This document shows positions 35,502 through 44,295 of a stretch of 64,000 nucleotides of DNA, in pieces. The stretch comes from Chryseobacterium fluminis (lineage in GTDB: Bacteria > Bacteroidota > Bacteroidia > Flavobacteriales > Weeksellaceae), in the NCBI RefSeq assembly GCF_026314945.1, contig NZ_CP111121.1:310001-374000 (forward strand). Reading direction: 5' to 3'. The notes under the pieces were generated by a model. The model was not told where the DNA came from and searched no databases. It saw nothing but the letters and a program-made list of their open reading frames with translations. The position numbers and the translations under genes were made by a program. Each line of letters starts with the position of its first letter. Within the stretch, counting starts at the first letter, position 1.

Positions 35502-35771
35502 TTATGGCCACATTCCTGCCATAATAGGATTAGTAAAAGGTGCTGAGCAATCATCTTCCATTTGCTGAGCATCAACCAGCCAGCATTGTGGGTCATCTTG
35601 TGCAGTAATTTCAATTACTTGAGTGTAGCCACATGATGAAGTAATAGTGATTGGATGATACTTTGCTTTGGAAACAACTCTAACTTCTTTTGTTTCTGTT
35701 TTAACTTCGGCACTCTTTGCGCTTACTAATCCAGCAACACAAACGGTTGCTAACAAAATGATTTTTTTCAT
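35502..35771 (-). CDS. Small secreted Cys-containing protein paired with GLPGLI gene
   Basis: An 89-residue protein: signal peptide (MKKIILLATVCVAGLVSA), a basic stretch (KTETKEVRVVSKAKYH), then a short domain with three Cys (SSCGYTQ, DPQCWL, DDCSAPF) ending NPIMAGMWP. Odd cysteine number and small size suggest an exported peptide or a cofactor/metal-binding protein. No family is recognised. Its position 21 bp upstream of the GLPGLI gene suggests a shared process. Confidence 0.65.
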   Translation of the reverse strand: MKKIILLATVCVAGLVSAKSAEVKTETKEVRVVSKAKYHPITITSSCGYTQVIEITAQDDPQCWLVDAQQMEDDCSAPFTNPIMAGMWP

Positions 35772-36277
35772 TACATTAATTTTTTGGTTTGATAAATGTA
35801 TTAATATTAAACACCTGTATTTTATATAAAAGCCATGAAACTTTACATAATTTACATTTGCATATTTATAGCAAAGATTTATTTATTCGTTACGGATAAC
35901 CGTAATGTAGTTTGGAAATTTTTTTTATTACTGTTTCAATAGCTTTTAAACCGTGGTTAAAAATAAAAAAAGCATCAATTTGGACGCTTTTAAATTTTAG
36001 TAGTGTAAGTGATTTTTTGGGCATTTGGTTTCTAATTTATGTACATTTGGTTTTCGCGATTATATCCGTCAAATTTAAATGCTGATCTAATCTGAAAGCC
36101 CAGTCTCAAAGACAATCTTTGATCATTCGTTTTCTGTCATTTGTATTCTGTATTTTTCATATAATCTTTCGTTGACTTTCTTTTAAAAATACAGGTTATA
36201 CATTTTATCAAAGATAAAATCCATGTGCCTCAGAACGTAAGCTTAAAGAATAACTTTATGCCTTTGCGAGCCAATAA
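35772..36277. other. 506-bp spacer left of the FecCD permease gene
   Basis: There is no coding frame of interest. It contains the permease-side terminator at 35964-35990 and AT-rich sequence that includes the start region of the small secreted gene. Confidence 0.5.
35964..35990 (-). terminator. Terminator downstream of the FecCD permease
   Basis: AAAGCATC (35969-35976) pairs with GACGCTTT (35983-35990) with one G-T pair. TTTTTTATTTTT follows on the minus strand. It blocks readthrough from the permease toward the distant ATPase gene. Confidence 0.65.
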
Positions 36278-37249
36278 CTATGCTTTATTTTGTTTCAACA
36301 GCATCATCAAAATTACAGGAATTCCAAATACTGAACTTATCACATTCAGAGGAATCTGAGATTTTTCCGCTATAATTGAGAAGAGAAGCATCATCAGCAT
36401 TCCTAAAAACATATTTAAAATCCATTGCTGCCAGAGTTTTGCAGGATTATAGATCAAACGGCAAAAATGAGGAACAATAATTCCAATAAATAAAACAGGT
36501 CCTAAAAAAGCCGTTACCGATGCAGAAAGCAGGGAAGAGGCTACAATAATCAGAAGCTTTAACTGGTTTAAATTAACTCCTAAACTCTGTGCATAGGAAC
36601 TTCCAAGTGAATTACCGATCAACGGTTTTATGCTTCTGAAACAGATTAATGATCCGGACAGTACCAGTAATGCCAATACATAAATCTGGTTTCGGGACAC
36701 CATATTATTGGCTCCGAAAGACCATAAAATATAGTTTTTTAAACTTTGATTCTCCGCGTAAAACTGCAGCAGTGAAACGATAGCTCCCGCAAAAGCTGAA
36801 ACCAGAAAACCGAAAATAATTAAGTAGGATTTGTCCTGGAATTTATTGGACATCGATAACAACACCAACATCAACGCTAAACTTCCGACAATGGCGGATA
36901 AGCTTAAAAAGCTGTTCTGAAGAAAATCCGGAAGCAAAACGTCATGGGAGAAGAAGATGTAAAATGCAACAGATAAACTGGCAACGGAAGTAATTCCTAA
37001 AATATCGGGCCCGGCTAAAGGGTTCTGAAAATATTCCTGCATCAGAAAACCTGACGTGGGAATTGAAATTCCGGCCAACATCATGACCAACACCCGGTTG
37101 ATACGGATTTCAGCAATCTGGCTGTTGGAAGAATCCTGAAAAAAATCGTAAAAATTCAAACTCAAAAATCCTGTGTTCAGGTTGATCACCGCAGTCAGTA
37201 CAATAGTGATCAATAAAACCAGACACAGGATTTTAAACCTATTCGACAT
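36278..37249 (-). CDS. FecCD-family ABC transporter permease
   Basis: A 323-residue, about ten-helix inner-membrane permease of the BtuC/FecCD type, which imports iron-siderophore, heme or cobalamin. Characteristic segments are IRINRVLVMMLAGISIPTSG near the start, YFQNPLAGPDILG (the EYFxNPLA motif) and FLGPVLFIGIIVPHFCRL, the coupling region. It is complete. The expected adjacent ATPase is missing; the likely partner is at 31251-32174 beyond an IS1182 copy and a GLPGLI gene. It begins 15 bp after the TlpA-like gene. Confidence 0.93.
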   Translation of the reverse strand: MSNRFKILCLVLLITIVLTAVINLNTGFLSLNFYDFFQDSSNSQIAEIRINRVLVMMLAGISIPTSGFLMQEYFQNPLAGPDILGITSVASLSVAFYIFFSHDVLLPDFLQNSFLSLSAIVGSLALMLVLLSMSNKFQDKSYLIIFGFLVSAFAGAIVSLLQFYAENQSLKNYILWSFGANNMVSRNQIYVLALLVLSGSLICFRSIKPLIGNSLGSSYAQSLGVNLNQLKLLIIVASSLLSASVTAFLGPVLFIGIIVPHFCRLIYNPAKLWQQWILNMFLGMLMMLLFSIIAEKSQIPLNVISSVFGIPVILMMLLKQNKA

Positions 37250-37264
37250 ACAATAGTCTCAAGT

Positions 37265-37819
37265 TTATTTTAAAAGGGAATTAATTTTCTCATTAAGCTG
37301 TTCTTCACTGATCATTCCCAAAGTTTCGTCAGTTTTATCGCCTTTTCTCATGAAGGTAAAAGGAATGGCACTGCCGGTCCATTCTTTGAAATGGGTGGAA
37401 AAGAATTTTCCATCCAACAGATCCCCATCCAGTATAACCGTATTATTACGGATTCCCTGCTCATCTGTGAACTTCGGAACATCTGTATTCCAGACATCTT
37501 TATTATCAAGGCTTACAAATGTAATTTTTACAGGTTTGCCATTAAGTTCCTGAATTTTATTTTTAAAATGCGGAATTTCCTTTACACACGGGCCACACCA
37601 GGTAGCAAAAAAGTTGGTTACATACAGCGTATCATTCTTTTTACCCAAAAATTCAGAAGTTTGCTGAGGTGTTACTATTTTTAAAGCTGCAGGAGTACTG
37701 ACAGGTTCGGCTACTGAAACGGAATCCGTTGCAGCATTCAGGTCTTCAGTTTTGGGACTTTCCTTTTTACAGCTTGAGAGTGCAAATACAACAAACGTGG
37801 ATAAAATTATCTTATTCAT
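37265..37819 (-). CDS. TlpA-like thioredoxin lipoprotein
   Basis: A 184-residue protein with a lipoprotein signal (FALSSC at about 12-17) and a thioredoxin fold. The redox site is FFATWCGPCVKE, and the cis-Pro segment is SAIPFTF. Such proteins face the periplasm and reduce or maturate secreted proteins or cytochromes. It starts 32 bp from the divergent reductase gene and lies 15 bp upstream of the permease, so it may be co-transcribed with transport. Confidence 0.92.
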   Translation of the reverse strand: MNKIILSTFVVFALSSCKKESPKTEDLNAATDSVSVAEPVSTPAALKIVTPQQTSEFLGKKNDTLYVTNFFATWCGPCVKEIPHFKNKIQELNGKPVKITFVSLDNKDVWNTDVPKFTDEQGIRNNTVILDGDLLDGKFFSTHFKEWTGSAIPFTFMRKGDKTDETLGMISEEQLNEKINSLLK

Positions 37820-37833
37820 AATTATTTTTTATC

Positions 37834-37841
37834 TATTTTTG
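37834..37841 (+). promoter_or_regulatory. -7 box (TATTTTTG) of the ferredoxin-reductase gene
   Basis: TATTTTTG lies 11 bp before ATG 37852, in the 32-bp gap between two divergent genes. Confidence 0.6.
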
Positions 37842-37851
37842 AATTGAAGTT

Positions 37852-38976
37852 ATGGAACAACAAATCTATAAAGGGAAACTTACGCAGTTTCACTGGTTAA
37901 AAATAACGAAAAAGGAAGAACTGACCAAAAATACTTTTTCCCTGGAACTTGAGATTCCTGGGAATTTAGAGAATACATTTCAGTTTGAAGCAGGGCAGTT
38001 TGTCAGTATAAAATTTAAGTCGCATGGTGAGCAGGTCATTAAGGATTACTCGATGACTTCGGCTCCCTATGAGAAAAAAATAACATTAGGAATAAAGATC
38101 AGTTCTGCCGACGGCGCGGCTGCACAATTATTCAGGAATTACGGAGCTGGAGATATGCTGCTGGTAAGCGAACCGGCCGGAAGGTTTACTTTGGTAGCAA
38201 AGCCTCATGAATTCCGGACGATTGTAGGATTTGCCGCCGGCATAGGAATTACTCCTGTTTTAAGCCACTTTAAAAATATTCTTCATAATGAGCCCCGGAC
38301 AAGGTTATTTTTATTTTTCGGGAATAAAAGTTCCGAAGATCTTGTCTACAAAGAAACTTTGGATCAGCTGGTCCGGATGTATGGTGACCGGTTGCAGATT
38401 TTTTATTTCTTTTCACAGGAGAAGACCTTCAATCATTTCTTTTACGGAAGGCTGGATGAGAAAAAGTTAAATTTAATCATTAATCAGATTCTTCATATTG
38501 ATGATACCGATGAAGAGTCTACCATTTGGGACGCCGTGGATGAAGTGCTGATCTGTGGAAAAGGGGAGATGATTAAAAGCCTTGCCAACGCATGTTATCA
38601 CCATGGCATCCCGAAAAAAAATATTCATTTTGAACTGTTCGAAGAATTTAATGACGATATTTATCCTATTGAAAAAGAATTTCCGTTAATTGAGAATGTT
38701 GAAATGGATTTCCGGATATCGGGAATGCAGTATCATACAGCGTTACCGGATAATACGGAAAAAATTCTCCAGCAATTGTTAGTTCAGAAATTTCCTGTTC
38801 CGTATTCATGCAAATCGGGAATTTGCGGAAGTTGTGAATGTATTCTTGAAGAAGGTGAGGTGGAGTTACTTGAAAATGAATACTTAACGGAAGGTGAGGA
38901 ACAGAAAGGACATATTTTAGCTTGTATGTCGATTGCGAAAAGCAAAAAAATAAAGCTTAACTTTGATCTGAGTTGA
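37852..38976 (+). CDS. PaaE-like ferredoxin/FAD oxidoreductase
   Basis: A 374-residue electron-transfer protein. The N-terminal FAD-binding barrel has KDYSMTSAPYE; the NAD(P)-binding domain has VGFAAGIGITPVLS and LICGKGEM. A C-terminal plant-type 2Fe-2S domain follows, with ligands Cys320, Cys325, Cys328 and Cys358 (CKSGICGSCEC ... ILACMS). This domain order is that of PaaE and related oxygenase reductases. No oxygenase component is nearby. Its stop overlaps the next gene by 3 bases (TTGA), implying translational coupling. Confidence 0.93.
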   Translation: MEQQIYKGKLTQFHWLKITKKEELTKNTFSLELEIPGNLENTFQFEAGQFVSIKFKSHGEQVIKDYSMTSAPYEKKITLGIKISSADGAAAQLFRNYGAGDMLLVSEPAGRFTLVAKPHEFRTIVGFAAGIGITPVLSHFKNILHNEPRTRLFLFFGNKSSEDLVYKETLDQLVRMYGDRLQIFYFFSQEKTFNHFFYGRLDEKKLNLIINQILHIDDTDEESTIWDAVDEVLICGKGEMIKSLANACYHHGIPKKNIHFELFEEFNDDIYPIEKEFPLIENVEMDFRISGMQYHTALPDNTEKILQQLLVQKFPVPYSCKSGICGSCECILEEGEVELLENEYLTEGEEQKGHILACMSIAKSKKIKLNFDLS

Positions 38977-39590
38977 AAATTCTTAAGAACATATTTAATC
39001 TTGGCCTGATATCGGTAGAAATTGGTATACTGTTAATATGCCTTGCCAATGCATGGGTTTTTGCCCTCACCGGAGGAAGAACCTACACGAAGATTTCAAA
39101 AATACCACCCCGGGAAATAGCGTTGGTACTGGGTACCTCCCCAAAAATGAGATCCGGGCTTTCCAACCCATATTTTACCAAAAGGATGGATGCTGCAGCC
39201 TTACTTTATCATCACGGAAAAATAAGAAAGATTATCGTAAGCGGTGAAAAAAGCAAGGGATATAATGAGCCGGCAGCGATGAAGACTTATCTGGTTTATC
39301 AGGAAGGTGTTCCCGCAGACATTATCATAGAAGATCCCAAAGGTTTCAATACTTACAAAAGTATTCTTCGCTGTAAGGATGTTTATAAGAAAGATGACGT
39401 GATCATCGTCTCGCAGGGGTTTCATAATTTACGAGCCCTGTTTTTTGCACGGAATAACAATATGAATGCACTGGGTTTCGATGCTCAGGACGTTTCCAAG
39501 GCAGAAAGCTACTACAGAAACCAATTCAGGGAAGTTCTCGCCAGAGTGGCTGCTGTAGTATATTTTACATTGGGTATTTCTCCGGATTAG
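38973..39590 (+). CDS. SanA/YdcF (DUF218) family membrane protein
   Basis: A 205-residue protein with one N-terminal transmembrane helix (about 10-32) and the DUF218 fold: ALVLGTSPKMRSGLSNPYF, IIVSGEKSKGYNEPAAMK, DPKGFNTYKSILRCK and VIIVSQGFHNLRALFFA. SanA-type proteins affect envelope permeability and vancomycin sensitivity. It starts at TTG 38973 inside the upstream stop codon, and it overlaps the tamL stop on the other strand by 4 bp. Confidence 0.9.
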   Translation: MKILKNIFNLGLISVEIGILLICLANAWVFALTGGRTYTKISKIPPREIALVLGTSPKMRSGLSNPYFTKRMDAAALLYHHGKIRKIIVSGEKSKGYNEPAAMKTYLVYQEGVPADIIIEDPKGFNTYKSILRCKDVYKKDDVIIVSQGFHNLRALFFARNNNMNALGFDAQDVSKAESYYRNQFREVLARVAAVVYFTLGISPD

Positions 39591-42187
39591 AAAGGATATC
39601 CGAAGGCGATATTTAATGTAGGTTTGAAAGGCTGAAAACTTTTCAGTCTCCATTTTTCACCGTCCGGCTTATTCGGATCATATATTTTATACGCCAGATC
39701 CAGTCTTAGGGTGATATAAGCTACATTTACCCTTAAACCAAACCCACTGCCGACACCGACCTGCCCTAAAAATTTATTGAATTTAAATTCATCATTATAG
39801 CTGTTGTTATAGTTTTTCAGACTCCATGTGTTACCGATATCCGTAAAAACAGCTGCCTCGTACATATCCGTAATCGGCATCCGGTATTCGATATTGGTGG
39901 TTAATTTAACGTTCTCTGTCATATAGGTCCTAACTCTTTCATCCACCTGAGAATCCGCAGGCCCCAAACCGCCAAAAGCAACCCAGGCTCTGATATCATT
40001 GGATCCTCCGTTAAAATAAGATCTGATAACAGGCATGGTAGAGGAGTTCCCGTACGGAACACCAACGCCGACAAACTGACGGAGCACCAACGTATTTCTG
40101 TTCATTTTAAAATATTTTCTTACATCGATATCAAACTTGACAAACTGGGCATAAGGAATCCCGAAAATGGTTCTCTGGGGACTGGTAAAGATACCGCCTC
40201 CGTCATCTCTTTTTTGATTGAAAATACTCAGAATGTTACCCGCTAATTCTATTTTTCCGTTGAAATAAAAGGCATTCGGATAGTCTTTGTTTCCGATTTC
40301 GTTATAAACAAAATTATAAATCATCGAAGAAATAATCACATCCTGCGTCTGTCTCTCCTTATTGATCAATGTTCCGGCAAAAGCGCTGTAAAGATCCTTA
40401 CCCTGCTGATCCAGATTCTGAATATAGTCCTGGTCACGGATGATCAATTCGGAAACCTGATCTATGGAAAATATGCCTGCCTCAAAATCCTGCTTTATGA
40501 CAGGATGAGTGACGAAATAATCATTAAACATCTCCTCTCTGATACTGTTGTCATTAGGGAAATAATCGTAGTAGGCCGCTTTATTTTTCGTTAAACTCAG
40601 CTGGCTATTAAAAAGGGTAAGCCGGTGAGAAACTTTATCATTGACCGTGGCCATATAGTTTAAGCCGGTATTGAAATTTACTCTTCCCAAGCCGATATTG
40701 TTCTGAACCGACGCTCCCAGGACAATAGACGAAGTCGGGCTGTATCTTTTCGGAAGCCATTTATAGTAATCAAACGGCAACAGCAGTCTTGGAAAGTTCA
40801 GAGACGCCTGGGCCGATATTTCGTAGGCTAAAACTCTTTTACTGATATCCTTGGTGCTTCGAATCGAACCGAAAGTTCCTGCAAGGCTGGTAGAAAGGTT
40901 TTCGGCACCATTAAAAACATTTCTTGTTGTAATGTCAATAGAAGGTGATACACCGAGATTCAACAGTTGCGAATAGTTTACATCAGTTCCTACCTTTAAT
41001 TCATATTTCGGAAGTGGTTTTAACACATACATTACATCTACGATACTGTCATTGGGAGCGGTTCCGCCGCCCCTTCTTAAGGAATCCTTCGCTTTCAGAA
41101 TACTGAAATTGTTCATCGATAAAAGATTTCTTTTGGTAAGGTCCAGTTTTTTCTGATCATAAACCTGCTTGTTCCCAACGATAACAGCCCTCCACAATGA
41201 GCGTGTTTTATATTTATCGTTCATCTTGTGAAAATTAATTCCCCTTAAGCTGTCTCTTCTGGTTTTTCTGGGGAAATCGGCCATATCATCAACGATCGCA
41301 ACATCTATATTACCGATAGTTGCCCTCTTATATGGTGAGTCTGTAGAATCACGGTGTATTTCCAGAGTCAGGGGAACCTGCTTTCTGCTTTTTAAAGAAT
41401 CTGCGACAAAATAAATTTCATCTCCGAGACTGTTGAATTTATAATACCCGAACTCCCGCATCTGATCGTTGATCCTGGTCACCTCTTTTTCGAGAACCGT
41501 CTGATCAAGAATTTTACCGGATCGTATAAGACTTTCATGTATCTTCTGCTGATAGAGGTTTTTAACGGTAGGATCGGTAATATTATAATAATATTCTTTA
41601 ATGATCGTGGGATCATTGTGGGTAATAAAATAATTGACGGCAGCCTTTTTAGCTGCAGAATCAAGCTTGTGCTCAAATTTTACCTCTGCATCCCAGTATC
41701 CTCTGTATGTTAATCTTTTTTCTATGGATTCGGCTCCTTTTTCAGTTTTTGTCTGATCCAGGATGACAGGAGGAGAACCCCAGCTATGATAAAGTCTGTC
41801 GAGGAACAGGCTTTTGCCGACACTGCTTTTCATATTGTATTTCAGAAACAGGGAATCTCTTAATTTCTGATTTCTCATTTCGCCCGGATAGGTCATATAT
41901 TCATTAAGAATCGTATCATATTTTGGGTTGGCAGCATTGTACAGCCAGAGACTCAACGGCATGAAAAGTAACTGCTTTTTATTGGGTTTTTGCTGGGCAT
42001 AACCTTTTAACTCACTGTCAAATGGCTGTTTTTTATCTTCAAATTCAAAGGTATTGGAAGTCAGCAGAAACTCACCATCCGGAACTTTTTTAGTTGTACT
42101 GCAAGCATAAAGGAGACTAACAAATGTTGCAAATGAAATAATTTTATAATATTTTTGAGGAGAATTCTTATAATGCTTACAGCTCAT
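39587..42187 (-). CDS. tamL: TamL-type outer-membrane assembly lipoprotein (BamA/TamA family)
   Basis: An 866-residue BamA-superfamily protein. A lipoprotein signal ends at Cys29 (SLLYACSTTKK), which is the hallmark of the Bacteroidetes TamA counterpart TamL. POTRA-like domains follow over about 40-430 (RGYWDAEVKFEH). A 16-strand barrel ends in LNIAFGYPF with an aromatic last residue, and NDIRAW and the GLG segment are the barrel motifs. It is complete. Its first 15 bases overlap the divergent methyltransferase gene, and its stop overlaps the sanA-like stop. Confidence 0.9.
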   Translation of the reverse strand: MSCKHYKNSPQKYYKIISFATFVSLLYACSTTKKVPDGEFLLTSNTFEFEDKKQPFDSELKGYAQQKPNKKQLLFMPLSLWLYNAANPKYDTILNEYMTYPGEMRNQKLRDSLFLKYNMKSSVGKSLFLDRLYHSWGSPPVILDQTKTEKGAESIEKRLTYRGYWDAEVKFEHKLDSAAKKAAVNYFITHNDPTIIKEYYYNITDPTVKNLYQQKIHESLIRSGKILDQTVLEKEVTRINDQMREFGYYKFNSLGDEIYFVADSLKSRKQVPLTLEIHRDSTDSPYKRATIGNIDVAIVDDMADFPRKTRRDSLRGINFHKMNDKYKTRSLWRAVIVGNKQVYDQKKLDLTKRNLLSMNNFSILKAKDSLRRGGGTAPNDSIVDVMYVLKPLPKYELKVGTDVNYSQLLNLGVSPSIDITTRNVFNGAENLSTSLAGTFGSIRSTKDISKRVLAYEISAQASLNFPRLLLPFDYYKWLPKRYSPTSSIVLGASVQNNIGLGRVNFNTGLNYMATVNDKVSHRLTLFNSQLSLTKNKAAYYDYFPNDNSIREEMFNDYFVTHPVIKQDFEAGIFSIDQVSELIIRDQDYIQNLDQQGKDLYSAFAGTLINKERQTQDVIISSMIYNFVYNEIGNKDYPNAFYFNGKIELAGNILSIFNQKRDDGGGIFTSPQRTIFGIPYAQFVKFDIDVRKYFKMNRNTLVLRQFVGVGVPYGNSSTMPVIRSYFNGGSNDIRAWVAFGGLGPADSQVDERVRTYMTENVKLTTNIEYRMPITDMYEAAVFTDIGNTWSLKNYNNSYNDEFKFNKFLGQVGVGSGFGLRVNVAYITLRLDLAYKIYDPNKPDGEKWRLKSFQPFKPTLNIAFGYPF

Positions 42188-42895
42188 ACAATAAAAATTT
42201 TACAGTCTTTAGATAAAAAGAAGTTCAGACAAAAATACAATTTGTTTTTGGTTGAAGGTAATAAAATCATTTCCGAACTTTTTAAATCTAACTTTAAAAT
42301 TAAAGAAATTTTATCTACCGATCCGCAAAAACTGGACCGCACAGATACGCCTGTTACTCATATCTCTGAAAATGAGCTCAGAAAAATAAGTTTCCTTAAA
42401 ACGCCGAAGGATTCAATAGCGATCTGTTATCTTAATGAGGAGAAAAAACTGGAAGACAGAGAAGTGCAGCTGGTATTAGACGGGATTCAGGATCCGGGTA
42501 ACCTGGGCACGATCATAAGACTTGCAGACTGGTTCGGTATTGAACAGATCATCTGCAGCGAAGATACCGTCGATTTTTATAATCCTAAAGTTATTCAGGC
42601 AACGATGGGATCTTTTACCCGGGTGAACATTGTGTATACAGATCTTGTCGATTATCTCTCCAACACGGACAATATCAATATCGGAACCGATATGGAAGGG
42701 GAAAATCTTTATTCCTTCGATAAGCCTGAAAAATTAAATCTGATTCTGGGAAATGAGGGCAACGGAATGCGGCCTGAAACTGAAAAATTACTTCACAAAA
42801 GCATCAGCATCCCACGATTTGGAAAGGCACAGTCTACAGAAAGTCTCAATGTGTCGATGGCCGCGGGAATTATTTTAGGACAATTATATTCCTGA
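42173..42895 (+). CDS. SpoU/TrmH-family RNA methyltransferase
   Basis: A 240-residue SPOUT methyltransferase: an N-terminal substrate-binding part, then the knot fold with LVLDGIQDPGNLGTIIRLADWFG, LILGNEGNGM and ARFGKAQSTESLNVSMA-like motif 3 (IPRFGKAQSTESLNVS). It probably 2'-O-methylates rRNA or tRNA; the exact site is not predictable. ATG 42173 follows AGGAG at 42158-42162, a rare true Shine-Dalgarno in this window. It overlaps tamL's 5' end head to head by 15 bp. Confidence 0.92.
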   Translation: MLTAHTIKILQSLDKKKFRQKYNLFLVEGNKIISELFKSNFKIKEILSTDPQKLDRTDTPVTHISENELRKISFLKTPKDSIAICYLNEEKKLEDREVQLVLDGIQDPGNLGTIIRLADWFGIEQIICSEDTVDFYNPKVIQATMGSFTRVNIVYTDLVDYLSNTDNINIGTDMEGENLYSFDKPEKLNLILGNEGNGMRPETEKLLHKSISIPRFGKAQSTESLNVSMAAGIILGQLYS

Positions 42896-42903
42896 GAAAA
42901 AGA

Positions 42904-42956
42904 GAGACTGGAAGTCAGCAATTAAATGATACTTTATTCATCTGACCTCCAGTCTC
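42904..42956. terminator. Long-stem hairpin between convergent genes
   Basis: GAGACTGGA (42904-42912) pairs with TCCAGTCTC (42948-42956), extended by GTCAG/CTGAC. The loop is about 23 nt and the T tract is weak. Confidence 0.55.
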
Positions 42957-42960
42957 CAGT

Positions 42961-43461
42961 TCATATAAGCTGTTCCATACTCGAAACACTTTTATTTTTC
43001 TGATAAGTTTCTAATTTCTTTCGAAGAAACTTTAAGGCAACAGGAGCAAGATAAATCAGAACCGCGCCCACCAGTTTTTTCTTCCAGTTGGAACTTTTCA
43101 TATTCTTCTTGGCAAAATTACCTATTAATGCAGTAATTCCTAGTCTGACAAGAGTGTCAACTGCTCCTGAGCTCTTGAGAGCAGATCCCGCCAGTTCTTT
43201 AGCCGTATTTTTATTGATAAATGTATCCTTCATCTCTGAAGTAAGCTGCTTCACAATAACATCTTTTCTGAGAACGATTTTTTCTTCACCATTTTCATCA
43301 ACCTGTTCCTGCAGGTAATCATCGGTAAAGCCATTGGTAAAAGCGCTTAAACTCTCTTTCGTATTTTTGAACGTAAGGAGGCTTTCTAAATCACTAATTT
43401 CACTTTTTAGTAAGTTTTTCTTTCTCCTTAGCTCTTCTAAACTTTCATACTTTCTGCCCAT
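42961..43461 (-). CDS. Conserved hypothetical protein of the YtxH/holin-like cluster
   Basis: A 166-residue protein of unknown family. A coiled-coil start (SLEELRRKKNLLKSEISDLESLL), an amphipathic middle and a hydrophobic segment near 135-150 (KKLVGAVLIYLAPVALKFL) suggest membrane association. It is third in a minus-strand cluster of YtxH protein, holin-like protein and this gene, 3 bp after the holin-like gene. The grouping suggests an envelope-stress or stationary-phase function. Confidence 0.7.
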   Translation of the reverse strand: MGRKYESLEELRRKKNLLKSEISDLESLLTFKNTKESLSAFTNGFTDDYLQEQVDENGEEKIVLRKDVIVKQLTSEMKDTFINKNTAKELAGSALKSSGAVDTLVRLGITALIGNFAKKNMKSSNWKKKLVGAVLIYLAPVALKFLRKKLETYQKNKSVSSMEQLI

Positions 43462-43464
43462 AGC

Positions 43465-43773
43465 TTAATGATTTAAAAATTTAATAACCTGATCTGCTAC
43501 ATAATTTACGATTTTCTTCTTAAATACAAGGATAAAAATCATCATCAGAAGATAAAATGCAGCGACAACTAAAAATCCGTAGGAATGATCACCAAGTGCT
43601 CTTCCTATCAGAAATGCAATCCCGAAGTTGAAAAGGATGAGAAAAAAAGTGAAGGTAACCAATAATACGACAAAGTAGGTAATCATTCCCGCTGACAGTG
43701 AAGACTTTTCTGTGGCTTCAATTTTCAGCAGATCTATTCTCTTGGAAGCATATTCTTTTATAGTTTCAATCAT
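43465..43773 (-). CDS. Holin-like (DUF1469-type) membrane protein
   Basis: A 102-residue protein with two hydrophobic helices (about 30-52 and 62-90). A charged N-terminal helix (EYASKRIDLLKIEATEK) is typical of the Actinobacterial Holin-X/DUF1469 proteins. It is not a phage gene here; such proteins occur in chromosomal stress clusters. It has its own terminator-separated unit from ytxH, and is 3 bp upstream of the hypothetical gene. Confidence 0.75.
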   Translation of the reverse strand: MIETIKEYASKRIDLLKIEATEKSSLSAGMITYFVVLLVTFTFFLILFNFGIAFLIGRALGDHSYGFLVVAAFYLLMMIFILVFKKKIVNYVADQVIKFLNH

Positions 43774-43791
43774 TGTTTTTATTTAAAGTTA

Positions 43792-43824
43792 CAAAAAAAG
43801 GAACTTTCTTGTACAAAGTTCCTT
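43792..43824 (-). terminator. Terminator of the YtxH gene
   Basis: AAGGAACTT (43798-43806) pairs with AAGTTCCTT (43816-43824). TTTTTTTGT follows on the minus strand. It separates ytxH from the holin-like gene. Confidence 0.75.
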
Positions 43825-43851
43825 CCATAATTTACCTAAAAAATAAATTAT

Positions 43852-44202
43852 TTATTTTTTTAGATCATTCAATCCTGCTTCTACATCTTTTACTACGTCT
43901 GTAGTTTTAGAAACGATCTGATCTTTATATTTATCATATCCGTCTTTCACGGTACCTGCTACATTATTAGCTGTTTCTTTGAAAGTAGAAGAGATATTAC
44001 CGTACTGATCCTTCACTTTTTCGGATACGTCTTCATACTTGCTTTTTGCCTGATCTTTCAGATCGTTAGCTTTGGTTTTAATTTTCTTTCTTGTTTCTTT
44101 ACCTTCTTCAGGAGCATAAAGCATTCCCAAGATTACACCTGCTGCAGCACCTGCAAGGAGTCCCGCTAATAAACCCGCTGTATTGTTTCCTTTTCTAGAC
44201 AT
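43852..44202 (-). CDS. YtxH-domain protein
   Basis: A 116-residue protein. A glycine-rich membrane helix (LLAGLLAGAAAGVILGMLYAP) is followed by EEGKETRKKIKTKA and a long amphipathic coiled-coil (VKDQYGNISSTFKETANN...). This is the standard YtxH layout. Members are general-stress proteins of unclear mechanism. The cytidylate kinase gene lies 93 bp upstream on the same strand. Confidence 0.9.
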   Translation of the reverse strand: MSRKGNNTAGLLAGLLAGAAAGVILGMLYAPEEGKETRKKIKTKANDLKDQAKSKYEDVSEKVKDQYGNISSTFKETANNVAGTVKDGYDKYKDQIVSKTTDVVKDVEAGLNDLKK

Positions 44203-44295
44203 TTTCGTTTCTTTTAATAGTTAATAATATTAGTTTTCCTTGCTGTCATAACAACAATTAATATACCAAAGGATCGTTATCCCTATTAAAAATTA

